64,000 nt of DNA, from contig DATDIL010000135.1 of NCBI GenBank assembly GCA_036521075.1, positions 124,001 through 188,000 of the forward strand, given 5' to 3'. The notes under the pieces were generated by a model. The model ran no database searches, was not told where the DNA came from, and saw nothing but the letters and a program-made list of their open reading frames with translations. Position numbers and translations under genes: made by a program. Within the stretch, counting starts at the first letter, position 1. Each line of letters opens with the position of its first letter. This document shows positions 17,967-25,543 of the stretch, one piece after another. The stretch comes from DAIDKA01 sp036521075 (lineage in GTDB: Bacteria; Pseudomonadota; Gammaproteobacteria; Steroidobacterales; Steroidobacteraceae).

Positions 17967-18893
17967 ATGAAAACAGGGCTCATCGCGGCCGCGTGCGGCT
18001 TTGTCGTGCTCGCCACGGCAGGCAGGGCGCAGGTTCCCGCCAACATCGCCGAGAAGGTCCGCGCCGCGGGCCAGGCCATGGACCCCACGATCGGCCAGCT
18101 CTACGCGCCAATGTTCCCGAAGGAGGTCTGGGCCGGCGTCAGCATCCAGCGCGATATCGCCTATGGCTCCGATCCACTGCAGAAGCTTGACGTGTTCACG
18201 GCGGATGGGGCCACGGGCAAGAAGCTTCCGGTACTGCTGTTCGTGCACGGCGGCGGCTTCACGCGTGGCGACAAGCACGGCGACTTCTATCCTGACAATA
18301 TCACCCTGTGGGCCGCCAAGAACGGCATGGTCGGAGTCAACATCGACTATCGCCTCGCGCCGAAGGACCCCTGGCCGGCGGGTGTCAAGGATCTAGCCTC
18401 GGCGATTGCCTGGACCCATGCCAATATCGCGCGCTACGGCGGCGATCCCAACCGCATCGTGCTGTTCGGCCATTCGGCCGGCGCCAACCATGTCGCCGAC
18501 TACGCTGCCCACCCCGAGGTGCGAGGCGCGGAGGCATCTTCGGTCAAAGGCGTGATCATGCTCTCGCCAGCATATGCCACCGCCCCGGCTGCCCGCCCGA
18601 ACGCCTACTATGGCCGGGACGCCGATCTCGGCTCGGCGCAGGGGCAGATCACACGCCTGACCGCAAGTCCGTACCCGCTGTTTTATGGCTATGCGGAGTT
18701 CGATCCGCCACCGATGAAAGCGACGGCCACCGCCCTGATTGAGGGCCTGTGCCGGACCAGGAGCCGCTGCCCCAAATCTGTGGAGCTGAAGGACTCCAAC
18801 CACTTCTCGGAAGGCATGGCGGTCGGCACCCCTGATCAGCAGCTGACCGGGCCGCTGCTAAAATGGATCAAGGCGCTGCCGCGGAAGGGATAG
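17967..18893 (+). CDS. secreted alpha/beta-hydrolase esterase (HSL/BD-FAE type)
   Basis: An exported alpha/beta-hydrolase of about 308 residues. The signal peptide is 'MKTGLIAAACGFVVLATAGRA', preceded by an AGGGAG site, which is why 17967 is preferred to 17892. The oxyanion-hole motif 'FVHGGGFTRGD' and nucleophile elbow 'FGHSAGANHVADYAAH' are intact. The acid is probably in 'GYAEFDPPP' and the His in 'KDSNHFSEGM'. Family members remove acyl groups from small esters or carbohydrate esters. The MDR reductase begins 42 bp downstream on the same strand. Confidence 0.85.
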   Translation: MKTGLIAAACGFVVLATAGRAQVPANIAEKVRAAGQAMDPTIGQLYAPMFPKEVWAGVSIQRDIAYGSDPLQKLDVFTADGATGKKLPVLLFVHGGGFTRGDKHGDFYPDNITLWAAKNGMVGVNIDYRLAPKDPWPAGVKDLASAIAWTHANIARYGGDPNRIVLFGHSAGANHVADYAAHPEVRGAEASSVKGVIMLSPAYATAPAARPNAYYGRDADLGSAQGQITRLTASPYPLFYGYAEFDPPPMKATATALIEGLCRTRSRCPKSVELKDSNHFSEGMAVGTPDQQLTGPLLKWIKALPRKG

Positions 18894-18935
18894 GTTGCTT
18901 TGACCCATGTGCCGAGCGAAACATTCAAGGAGCTC

Positions 18936-19904
18936 ATGTCCATGACGGAACAGTCGGCGCATCGGCCACTCGCAGGCAGGGCCATCACTTACAAGCGCCC
19001 GGGCGGATACGAGGTAATCGAGATCTGCGAACGCACGGTGCGGCCGCCTGGCGTCGGCGAGGTTCGCATCAAAGTAAAGGCGGCGGCGGTGAACCCGACC
19101 GACATAGGTCTTCGCCAGCGGGGGATTCCCGATCAAACCTGGACTGTGGTGCCGGGCATGGATGCCGCGGGTATCATCGAGTCTGTCGGGTGGGGCGTGT
19201 CGCGCCTTCAGGCTGGGCAGAAGGTCATGGCAGCCGTCATGCCGCGCCGACCCGAAGGTGGAGCGCAGGCCGAGCACATCGTAGTGCCCGCGCCCTCGGT
19301 TGTTCCAATACCCGAGGGTGTTTCATTGGTGGAAGCCTCCACTGTGCCGATGAATGGACTGACGGCGCTGCGCGCACTGGAGCTTGCCGCGCTGGGCAGG
19401 GGGCGGCTCTTTGCCGTAAGCGGCGGTGCCGGCCTCCTGGCTCATTACGCAATCGCGGCCGCAAAACGGCAGGGGCAAAAGGTGATTGCTGACGCCAAAC
19501 CAGAAGAAGTCGAATTGGTACGCAGCTACGGAGCGGATATTGTAGTTGCGCGCGGAGCGGGCTTTGCCGATGCGATTCGTCGCGAGGCGCCCGCAGGTGT
19601 CGACGCGCTGCTCGACACGGCGCTGCTCGCGGAAGGGTCCTTCGGCGCGATCCGTGACGAAGGCGTCTACATCCCGGTTCGCGGCTGGGGAGACAAACCG
19701 AGCGAGCGGGAAATCAAGATCAAGCCAGTCTTTGTGTCCGAAGTCCTCGAACGTACCGAATGGCTCGAACTGCTGCGCGACATGGTCGCGGCCGCGCAGA
19801 TCAAGCTGCGCGTGGCAGGGGAATACGCGCCCGAGCGCATTGCCGATGCGCAGCGTGCGCTTGAGGCCGGCGGCCTTCGCGGCCGAGCGGTTGTGCTTTT
19901 CTAG
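18936..19904 (+). CDS. zinc-independent MDR NADPH:quinone reductase-like protein
   Basis: A medium-chain dehydrogenase/reductase of about 322 residues. The N-terminal domain carries 'GVGEVRIKVKAAAVNPTDIGLRQRG' and 'PGMDAAGIIESVGWGV'. A Rossmann segment follows at about 155-200 ('FAVSGGAGLLAHYAIAAAK'). The Cys cluster of zinc-structural MDRs is absent, placing it with quinone-oxidoreductase/zeta-crystallin types. Its substrate is probably a quinone or enone. Start at ATG 18936, with AAGGAG upstream; a TTG at 18900 is possible. It may be co-transcribed with the esterase in front. Confidence 0.82.
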   Translation: MSMTEQSAHRPLAGRAITYKRPGGYEVIEICERTVRPPGVGEVRIKVKAAAVNPTDIGLRQRGIPDQTWTVVPGMDAAGIIESVGWGVSRLQAGQKVMAAVMPRRPEGGAQAEHIVVPAPSVVPIPEGVSLVEASTVPMNGLTALRALELAALGRGRLFAVSGGAGLLAHYAIAAAKRQGQKVIADAKPEEVELVRSYGADIVVARGAGFADAIRREAPAGVDALLDTALLAEGSFGAIRDEGVYIPVRGWGDKPSEREIKIKPVFVSEVLERTEWLELLRDMVAAAQIKLRVAGEYAPERIADAQRALEAGGLRGRAVVLF

Positions 19905-19956
19905 CGGGTCGCAAAGCATCCCGAACCGGCAATCGGGATCCCGTGCGTGATGGCGT

Positions 19957-21237
19957 CTATTTGAAAATCTGTCCGGCGTAGTCGCTCAGGAAATCCCGCC
20001 AGAGGAACCAATAGTGCCGTCCGGGGATCTCTTTATATGAGGTCGGAAAATCCTTTGACTTCAAATCGGCTTCGAGCGCGACGGTGCCGGCTCGAGCCAT
20101 GTCGGTATCCCCCGCGCCCGTCCAATAGAGCTTCACCCCATCCTTCTTGATCTCCATGAGCTGTGATTCGAAGGTCGGATCGCCCACTCGGCCGCCAGCG
20201 CTGAATACGCCGATATAGCCAAACAGGTTGGGATTGTTGTTTGTCGTGGTGACCGTCTGCCCGCCGCCCATCGAAAGTCCGGCAATCGCGCGATGATTCT
20301 TGTCGGAGTAGACGCGATAGGTTTTCTCCACGAACGGTATCACGTCCTTCACGATGCTTTCCGGGTAAGACCCCGCGTAGGGCTGCGCGGGGAATTGCGG
20401 CCGCGAACCGGTACCCGAGGAGGCATTGCCAACGGGATTGCGGGCCGCGCCTGCGGCTCCTGCGCCCGGATTTGGCGCGGGCGCCGTCACTTGTTGCACG
20501 GACGGAGTCGGTCCGTCGCCGAAACCTTGCGCAACGGTCTGAGTCGCATTTCCATTGGGCATCACCACGATCATCGGTACCGCTTTGGCCGCCGCGATCA
20601 GGTTGTCCATGATGATATTCGCGCGGCCCATCGTCATCCAGGCATCCTCGTCTCCTCCGGCACCGTGCAGCAGGTAGAGCACCGGATACCGCTTCGAACC
20701 GTTGGCCTGGTAGTGCGGCGGTAGGTAGACGTACATGCGTCGCTGATCCAAGTGCAGCGTCGGCGACGGATACCACACCTGCTCGATTGTCCCGTGCGGC
20801 ACGTCTTTGAAATCCCACGTTGCATCCGCAGGACCGCTGACCATCAGCAAGCTGCTGAAACGGTTGCCGTCGCGTTCCGTCTCCGAGTTCGATGGATCCA
20901 GCGTCCGTACGCCGTCGACCAAAAACCAATAACCATATAGTTGCGCGGCGAGTGGTCCGACCGTCGTGGACCATACACCCTGCTCGTCTTTCGTCATCGG
21001 CATTTGGGTCGCGCCGACCCAATCGGCATTGAAGGTCACTTCCGAGGCCTTCGGCGCATAGATGCGAAACGTTACATGATGATCGTCGAAAATTTGCGGT
21101 GAGCGCAGTCGCGGCGCAGTCGTGACTGTGGGCGCCGCACTCGCTCTGGGTGCCGCCGGCATCGCCTGATTCTGGCCGTGCGCGGAGGCGGCAAGCATTG
21201 CGGCGGCGATGGCCAATCCTGAGTAGTTGCGATTCAT
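19957..21237 (-). CDS. secreted esterase, E-set plus esterase D-like domains
   Basis: An exported protein of about 426 residues. After the signal peptide ('YSGLAIAAAMLAASAHG') comes an early-set/CBM48-like beta domain at about 45-130 ('VTFRIYAPKASEVTFNADW'). An esterase D/Fes-type alpha/beta-hydrolase follows from about 140 to the end. The nucleophile is Ser in 'IAGLSMGGGQT' and the His is probably in 'IPGRHYWFLWRDFL'. A Pro/Ala/Gly-rich insertion of about 35 residues ('PAPNPGAGAAGAARNP') interrupts the catalytic domain. The architecture matches feruloyl or acetyl-xylan esterases, which fits the polysaccharide theme. A GAGGAA site supports the ATG at 21237. Confidence 0.82.
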   Translation of the reverse strand: MNRNYSGLAIAAAMLAASAHGQNQAMPAAPRASAAPTVTTAPRLRSPQIFDDHHVTFRIYAPKASEVTFNADWVGATQMPMTKDEQGVWSTTVGPLAAQLYGYWFLVDGVRTLDPSNSETERDGNRFSSLLMVSGPADATWDFKDVPHGTIEQVWYPSPTLHLDQRRMYVYLPPHYQANGSKRYPVLYLLHGAGGDEDAWMTMGRANIIMDNLIAAAKAVPMIVVMPNGNATQTVAQGFGDGPTPSVQQVTAPAPNPGAGAAGAARNPVGNASSGTGSRPQFPAQPYAGSYPESIVKDVIPFVEKTYRVYSDKNHRAIAGLSMGGGQTVTTTNNNPNLFGYIGVFSAGGRVGDPTFESQLMEIKKDGVKLYWTGAGDTDMARAGTVALEADLKSKDFPTSYKEIPGRHYWFLWRDFLSDYAGQIFK

Positions 21238-21283
21238 GGGGACTTCCTCGTGCACCACACACCGGCCCTAGACCGAAGCCCTC

Positions 21284-21886
21284 TCATCGCTTCAGAGTCA
21301 GGGATGACATGTCCACGTCCGCGGGCGCATGACCGAAATACCGATACCCTTGTAAAACGATGGCTTTGAATTTCCTGGTAAGTTGCGGCACCTTGGTGGT
21401 CGCGGCCTTCAAATCAGCGCTCACGCCGGCGTCGAAGCTCGTTTTGGCCGCGAGGTTCCTGGCGATATCCACATCAATGCTGGTGATTGCCTGTGCGGCG
21501 TCCCGAGATGAGTCGAAATACTTCGAATCACTCTGAGCCAGGAAGATCCTCGGAGCCAGGGCGGCGAGGGCGTTGTTCTCGTTCTCCATGGCTGTCAGCA
21601 GATCCTTCGAATCCTTGCTGAACGCCTTGAGATCCGATTGCCCGGAATCCTCTCCGACCCTTGCGAAATAGGAGTGGGCGACGACTGCCGTCGACTTAAG
21701 CTTGGATTGAAGGGCACCGACATAATGAGAATATTCCGCACCGGCCTGTGCGTGGGAGGCGAATACCGGGTCCGCAGCTGACGAGGAAGCGGCGCGACCG
21801 GCCATTGAACCCACGCAGATGGCAATGATTGTTGCAGCCAGAATCAGCCGCCGAACGTGCCTGGATTTTGACGGACCCACGTGCAT
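21284..21886 (-). CDS. exported hypothetical protein
   Basis: A protein of about 200 residues with a basic start and a hydrophobic segment ('LILAATIIAICVGSMAGRAAS') that could be a signal peptide or an anchor. The remainder is helical, Ala/Ser/Lys/Asp-rich and without cysteines, ending 'VLQGYRYFGHAPADVDMSS'. I recognise no family. It lies 46 bp upstream of the esterase gene on the same strand and could share its transcript. Its start lies about 240 bp from the divergent cupin gene. Confidence 0.55.
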   Translation of the reverse strand: MHVGPSKSRHVRRLILAATIIAICVGSMAGRAASSSAADPVFASHAQAGAEYSHYVGALQSKLKSTAVVAHSYFARVGEDSGQSDLKAFSKDSKDLLTAMENENNALAALAPRIFLAQSDSKYFDSSRDAAQAITSIDVDIARNLAAKTSFDAGVSADLKAATTKVPQLTRKFKAIVLQGYRYFGHAPADVDMSSLTLKR

Positions 21887-22126
21887 CAACGATTGCAGCT
21901 CCTTCTCGCAAAGCGCGTCAGTGCCGATTCCTGACCCGAATGCAGCGATGTTCGCGAATATACTCCAGTGCTTCGGGACGCTGCACGTTTGCTCCGCGGT
22001 TGAGGCCTAAGTCCGCCCCAAGAGCCTCGCTTGATCGCTGCTGCGCGGGTTCAGGGCTGTGGCCGGTATGCAGGTATAATCTGCGCCTGCCCCTCTCTTC
22101 CGGTCAGTTGGTCCACGGAGAAACGC

Positions 22127-22669
22127 ATGCGATCCGCTATCAAGACCGCCTTGGTCGTTACCGCCGCTGCCGTAGGCTTGAGTGCCGCCGGCTTTGCCAT
22201 CGCCCAGACCGATCCAAAAATCGGCACGACCGTCACTGATCCGCCCGGACCTGTGCCGGATCCCAGCCATGTGCCCGTAGTCCTTCCCAAGGACATCAAA
22301 TGCATCGGCAAAGAAGGCGCGCAGCAGACCTGCGTTTTGTTCGGCGATCCCAATAAGGCAGGCCTTTACGGTGTGATCTACAAATGGTGGCCGGGCCATT
22401 TCTCCAAGCCGCATTTCCATGACCAGGACCGCTATGCGTACGTGATCTCCGGAACGTGGTGGGTTTCCACCAGCAATGTCTATGACGAGCGAACCACCTA
22501 CCCGGTCCATGCGGGCACGGTGGCGATCGACGTGAAAAATACCGTGCATTGGGACGGCGCCCGCACTGGCGAGAAGGAACCGGCGGTCCTGGAACTCGTC
22601 GGCATGGGTCCGGTTAAGACCATCTCGGTTGATGAGAACGGCACGCCCAAGCCTGCCCGCCGTCCCTAA
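22127..22669 (+). CDS. exported cupin-domain protein
   Basis: A 180-residue exported protein, with signal peptide 'AIKTALVVTAAAVGLSAAGFAIA' and a mature single cupin barrel. Cupin motif 1 is visible as 'HFHDQDRYAYVISGTWWV', and motif 2 is probably around 'AIDVKNTVHWDGA'. The two His residues of 'HFH' could bind a metal. An early pair of Cys ('DIKCIG...QQTCVLFG') may form a disulfide. Function is unknown; secreted cupins include dioxygenases, isomerases and binding proteins. ATG 22127 has a GGAG site; the longer frame from 22031 has no signal peptide. Confidence 0.75.
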   Translation: MRSAIKTALVVTAAAVGLSAAGFAIAQTDPKIGTTVTDPPGPVPDPSHVPVVLPKDIKCIGKEGAQQTCVLFGDPNKAGLYGVIYKWWPGHFSKPHFHDQDRYAYVISGTWWVSTSNVYDERTTYPVHAGTVAIDVKNTVHWDGARTGEKEPAVLELVGMGPVKTISVDENGTPKPARRP

Positions 22670-22740
22670 AGCGCGGCGGTAATCCCAGACATTCTGCGGC
22701 GCGGCAAAAGCAGCCACGGAAACTCACAATCCTTGCAAAT

Positions 22741-22773
22741 AAAAATGGTGGAGTCCTCGCGGACCCCACCATT
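22741..22773 (-). terminator. strong intrinsic terminator, minus strand
   Basis: Positions 22744-22756 and 22761-22773 form a 13-bp stem with one mismatch and a 4-nt loop. On the minus strand the hairpin is followed by TTTTTATTT. This is a textbook Rho-independent terminator for leftward transcription. No annotated large gene reads into it, so it must serve the small transcription unit at 22916-23130. Confidence 0.85.
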
Positions 22774-22915
22774 CCTGCTCGAGCACCGCTATCTGCAGAC
22801 CAAGGTCATCTGCACGGCAACTGCATCGAAGCGTCCTTCCGTTGGACTCGGTCGCGCGCGTGGCGAACGCCTGCGCGCATCCTCCATGGCCGCCATGGCC
22901 GGTACGAGGTTCCGA

Positions 22916-23020
22916 CTAGCGATGTACCTCGCCACCAACCAGCACGCCCGGAGACGCGATCGAACCAACGTTTGTATGTACCACTTGGATCACCTCCTTT
23001 AGTTGCCGTGGGCTCCTCAT
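22916..23020 (-). CDS. candidate small protein gene (34 or 22 codons)
   Basis: A tiny minus-strand ORF inside a complete transcription unit: promoter at 23102-23130, terminator at 22741-22773. From the ATG at 23020 it encodes 34 residues. From an internal in-frame GTG at 22984 it encodes 22 residues, ending 'VGSIASPGVLVGGEVHR'. The GTG sits 8 nt after GGAGG within an SD-like stretch complementary to the 16S 3' end. A second in-frame-closed ORF of 35 codons (22789-22896, ending 'FDAVAVQMTLVCR') lies downstream without an obvious ribosome site. I recognise neither peptide. The unit could instead be a regulatory RNA. Confidence 0.4.
   Translation of the reverse strand: MRSPRQLKEVIQVVHTNVGSIASPGVLVGGEVHR
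22987..23000 (-). promoter_or_regulatory. perfect anti-SD complement (very strong ribosome site)
   Basis: On the minus strand this reads AAAGGAGGTGATCC, and with the next base it is complementary over 14-15 nt to the 3' tail of 16S rRNA (…TGGATCACCTCCTTT). Ordinary ribosome sites in this window pair over 4-6 nt. It either drives very strong initiation at the GTG at 22984 or acts as a ribosome-binding element in a non-coding RNA. Confidence 0.7.
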
Positions 23021-23101
23021 CGGCGCGGGCCGCCCACCAAAGCCACGCGTTTCAAATCAGAAATCAAGGCTGATAATGTCAAAAGTATACTTAACTGGCT
23101 G

Positions 23102-23130
23102 ATTATATTAGGCTATTCAACCAGTGTCCA
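23102..23130 (-). promoter_or_regulatory. near-consensus sigma-70 promoter, minus strand
   Basis: Read on the minus strand: TGGACA (-35, at 23125-23130), 17 bp, then TATAAT (-10, at 23102-23107). Only one base differs from consensus and the spacing is ideal. Transcription would start near 23095 and run left to the terminator at 22741, giving an RNA of about 350 nt. The insertion sequence begins only about 15 bp upstream of the -35 box. Confidence 0.7.
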
Positions 23131-23137
23131 CCTTACG

Positions 23138-23145
23138 CAAGCGCG
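23138..23145. repeat. 8-bp target-site duplication, left copy
   Basis: CAAGCGCG immediately outside the left inverted repeat. The identical octamer occurs at 25562-25569 outside the right inverted repeat, as expected for a transposition event that duplicated its target. Confidence 0.9.
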
Positions 23146-23163
23146 GGTAGTGTCCTAATTTGG
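23146..23163 (+). repeat. left terminal inverted repeat
   Basis: The 18 bases GGTAGTGTCCTAATTTGG; the exact reverse complement ends the element on the right. Confidence 0.92.
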
Positions 23164-23174
23164 TTTTCAACAAA

Positions 23175-23360
23175 TCAACTCCCCAAGGCGAGCGACAGGG
23201 CGCCACGGATCCACTCGGAGACCGTCTGGTTATTGGCCTTGGCCACGGCCTCGACCCGCTTGCGATCCTCGGCATTGAGGCGGATCGGCACGATGAATGA
23301 CTTCGCGTCCCCCTTCGGGAACTTGGGGCGTCCGGGCTTTCTGGGCTTAGGCTGGGTCAA
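23175..23360 (-). CDS. ribbon-helix-helix protein carried by the IS
   Basis: A 61-residue basic protein. The N-terminal 20 residues are Lys/Pro/Arg-rich ('KPRKPGRPKFPKGDAK'). An RHH-like core follows: strand 'SFIVPIRLNAED', helix 'RKRVEAVAKANN', turn, helix 'TVSEWIRGALSLAL'. CopG/Arc-type proteins with this pattern are DNA-binding dimers that often repress their own operons. It overlaps the preceding gene by 14 bp, the third cistron after the transposase. The 15-bp palindrome over the transposase promoter is a natural candidate operator, by inference. Confidence 0.75.
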   Translation of the reverse strand: MTQPKPRKPGRPKFPKGDAKSFIVPIRLNAEDRKRVEAVAKANNQTVSEWIRGALSLALGS

Positions 23361-23652
23361 GATTCCTGAACTCCTGAACGATGGCGGCTCGGACCGCAGT
23401 TTCCGGGGATACGGCTGGCGGGATGTGCAGCACGGTCACGTGACGCTTGGGCTGGGCCGGATCGTCCGTGGCATGGGACCACGCATAGGCGGTATTCGCC
23501 TTGGGGTGGCCGTAGAGGTCGAACACCTCCACGATCCCCTCCCAGACGGTTTTGCCTTGGAACACCTCTTTCACGGGCACGCTGGCGCGGTGAGTCGCCT
23601 GAACGCCGTGCAATTTGTGGATGACTTCCCGTAATTCATCAATATGGGTCAT
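23347..23652 (-). CDS. IS accessory hypothetical protein
   Basis: A 101-residue soluble protein starting 'MTHIDELREVIHKLHGVQ'. A central segment is 'VFDLYGHPKANTAYAWSHATDD' and it ends 'AAIVQEFRNLDPA'. I do not recognise its family. It overlaps the transposase stop by 4 bp (ATGA) and the downstream RHH gene by 14 bp, so the three cistrons are translationally coupled. The arrangement of a small globular protein plus an RHH protein recalls toxin-antitoxin pairs, but no toxin motif is visible. Confidence 0.65.
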   Translation of the reverse strand: MTHIDELREVIHKLHGVQATHRASVPVKEVFQGKTVWEGIVEVFDLYGHPKANTAYAWSHATDDPAQPKRHVTVLHIPPAVSPETAVRAAIVQEFRNLDPA

Positions 23653-24473
23653 GCGGTTGCCTCCACCAGGTCGGCAACGGTCCAGTAGCTGGATTCCACC
23701 CCCGCAGCCATAGCCGGGGTGCAGCGCAGCGTGCCGTGACGCTTGACGAAATTGTAGTAGGCGAAGTGCAACCCGACGGCCGCCTCGAAGTTCTCCAGTT
23801 TCTTGCTGAAGGCCAGCGTCAGGCGCGTCAGCCGACGCATATGGTGGCGGGTGGTGGCGTTTAAGCGCTCCACATAGCTGGTGGAAATCAGGGCGTCATT
23901 GGGATTTCCACGGATGACCTTTTTCTCGCTGGAGACGAATTCCGAGGGGCTGTAGCGGCGGTTATTGTTCGTTTCCTGAATGCCGTAGGTCTTAACGATC
24001 TGGCCGTAATCCGCATTTGCGCCAAAGGCCTTCTCTACCGCGTCCACGTAGGCGCGTAGGCCGTCCGTTGAGATCTGGACCCGGTTAGTCATGCGGCTGG
24101 CCACGTCCTTCATAAAGGCCTCAGCGGTCGCCATATCGCGCTGGCCGCACAGGAAGGTCGGAACCAGTTTGGTATCCGCGTCGATGGCGCAGAACGTCCA
24201 CACGCTCCCGGCTCCCGGACCGTCGGACGGCGTCACATGGCTGTCTTTCTTGCCGACAAACCCCCAAAGCTCGTCCATCTCAAGGCGTTCGCAGGACAGG
24301 TTCCGCATCTTCTCGTCCATCAGACGAGTGCAGCCTTGGCCGACCTTCACGCCTAAGCGCATGACGGTGTCGCGGTGAATGCCGGTCATGCGCTCAATGG
24401 AGCGGATGGAGGAACCTTCCGCCAGGGCCGCGATGACTTGGATTTTCTTCTCGGTGGGGAGTATGTTTGCCAT
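23649..24473 (-). CDS. IS1-like DDE transposase
   Basis: A 274-residue transposase. An N-terminal helix-turn-helix ('GSSIRSIERMTGIHRDTVMRLG') spans about residues 15-40. The catalytic core has a first Asp in 'LEMDELWGFVGKK', a second Asp in 'QISTDGLRAYVDAV' and a likely Glu in 'TSYVERLNATTRHHMRR', followed by 'YNFVKRHGTLRCTPAMAAG'. This matches IS1-family proteins of the longer, non-frameshifted type. Start chosen at ATG 24473; an upstream in-frame extension to 24548 would cross the promoter and palindrome. It has no internal stop or frameshift and so is probably active. Confidence 0.88.
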   Translation of the reverse strand: MANILPTEKKIQVIAALAEGSSIRSIERMTGIHRDTVMRLGVKVGQGCTRLMDEKMRNLSCERLEMDELWGFVGKKDSHVTPSDGPGAGSVWTFCAIDADTKLVPTFLCGQRDMATAEAFMKDVASRMTNRVQISTDGLRAYVDAVEKAFGANADYGQIVKTYGIQETNNNRRYSPSEFVSSEKKVIRGNPNDALISTSYVERLNATTRHHMRRLTRLTLAFSKKLENFEAAVGLHFAYYNFVKRHGTLRCTPAMAAGVESSYWTVADLVEATA

Positions 24474-24478
24474 GTGAG

Positions 24479-24494
24479 ATACTGTAATACAGTA
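24479..24494. promoter_or_regulatory. palindromic operator over the transposase promoter
   Basis: TACTGTA-A-TACAGTA (24480-24494) is a perfect inverted repeat with 7-bp arms. It covers the -10 box (TACAGT on the minus strand, 24481-24486) of a promoter whose -35 is TTGACA (24504-24509, 17-bp spacing). A third TACAGTA lies at 24522-24528, towards the divergent membrane gene. A repressor bound here would block the transposase and possibly both genes. The RHH protein encoded in the element is the obvious candidate. Confidence 0.6.
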
Positions 24495-24577
24495 ATTATC
24501 GCCTGTCAATAGTTTTTGTGATACAGTATTTAATTGCGAGTATCCCAATAACGATCCAAATCAGGGCACAGGCAGCA

Positions 24578-25363
24578 ATGAATGCGAATGCCACCAGTTC
24601 AAATGGCGTAAATTCGTCGGCTCCAGAATCTTCGGCCACGTTGAATACGCGAATTGAACAGCTTTCCGGAAGGGTCACTGACCTAGCACCCAAGGTTGAT
24701 TGGTGGAATTCGGCAATCCTCGTCATGATGGTAGTTGCGGCACTAGCTGCTACAGGCTTGGTTATCACCCAGTTCATTGCCTTTCGCAGAGCCAGAAATT
24801 TGAGTGACATCCAATTTCGCTTAGATGACGCCAAAGACTTGAAAATCGGTCTTGACTTAAAAACCAAAGACGGAGAAATCGCTGGCGCAATGAGCAGTGC
24901 AGCAGAAGCAAATGATAATGCGGAGAGATTAAAGCAACTAGTCCAGTGGCGAACGGTAGACCCTGCCAATATGAAGGTTTTAATTGCCGAGTTGGCCAAG
25001 GGCAGTGGAGAAATTGATCTAGCGTTTGCTCCAAGCGATCCTGAAACGGAATATTTTGCACTGAAGATAATAGGGAATGATGGCTTCGCTGCCGTGAATA
25101 ATTCCGGCAATGGTTTAAAATGGCATGTGTATTTGCGCCAGTGGGTCACCAATGGGTTGTTTTTTGGAATTAGTATCCCCGGTCCAGAAAATGACCAAGT
25201 CAGATTCCTGAGGCGCGCATTCTCGGAAGCGCATATAGAGTTTTCTACCGAAAGCCCTCCTGAGGAAGTTCCTCCAATAACCGTTGGAAATGGGCTGAAG
25301 TTCACTCCTGCGCCCAGGCACGAAGCCTTGATTGTAATTGGTCTCAGAAAGCCGCCGCTCTGA
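24578..25363 (+). CDS. IS cargo: single-pass membrane protein of unknown function
   Basis: A protein of about 261 residues (start ATG 24578; a GTG at 24518 is possible). An Asn/Ser-rich N-terminus is followed by a short helix ('LNTRIEQLSGRVTDLAPKV'), one transmembrane segment at about 48-70 ('AILVMMVVAALAATGLVITQF'), a charged helical region and a cytoplasmic globular domain of about 150 residues with 'GNDGFAAVNN' and 'EALIVIGLRKPPL'. The codon and base composition is more AT-rich than the flanks. It is divergent from the transposase and lies wholly inside the inverted repeats. No family recognised. Confidence 0.65.
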   Translation: MNANATSSNGVNSSAPESSATLNTRIEQLSGRVTDLAPKVDWWNSAILVMMVVAALAATGLVITQFIAFRRARNLSDIQFRLDDAKDLKIGLDLKTKDGEIAGAMSSAAEANDNAERLKQLVQWRTVDPANMKVLIAELAKGSGEIDLAFAPSDPETEYFALKIIGNDGFAAVNNSGNGLKWHVYLRQWVTNGLFFGISIPGPENDQVRFLRRAFSEAHIEFSTESPPEEVPPITVGNGLKFTPAPRHEALIVIGLRKPPL

Positions 25364-25485
25364 GCCAGCGCCAATGCTATGGAATGGAGTTCGCCTGCCA
25401 GAACGGGGGGAAATTCACGACCGCTTTTACCAAACATGGGGATTACGATCGCACCGATCACGATGCCTAGCAGAAACCGGACCAT
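25364..25485 (-). pseudogene. 5' end of a small membrane-protein gene, probably truncated
   Basis: The ATG at 25485 has an excellent ribosome site (AAGGAG at 25491-25496, 5 bp away). It starts a hydrophobic peptide, 'MVRFLLGIVIGAIVIPMFG', then 'REFPPVLAGELHSIALAL'. After about 40 codons the frame runs on antisense through the whole 24578-25363 gene without a stop, and there it looks like non-coding complement. I read this as the start of a real small gene that lost its 3' end when the cargo gene was joined. A very short functional product cannot be excluded. Confidence 0.35.
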
Positions 25486-25543
25486 GACAACTCCTTCTGC
25501 CCCCTGATTTTCCTTCGCAGGGATGCGAAACTGGCCGGCGAGT

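Noticed and set aside
22987..23000. Fragment of the 16S rRNA 3' end on the plus strand
   Set aside because: The match to GGATCACCTCCTTT stops abruptly on both sides and is fully explained by an SD element on the opposite strand.
22733..23002. Plus-strand 89-codon ORF
   Set aside because: No ribosome site, poor composition, and it is antisense to the promoter-to-terminator unit described.
22916..23020. PqqA precursor peptide for the nearby PQQ enzymes
   Set aside because: The peptide lacks the Glu-x3-Tyr motif that is cross-linked in PqqA, and no pqq genes adjoin.
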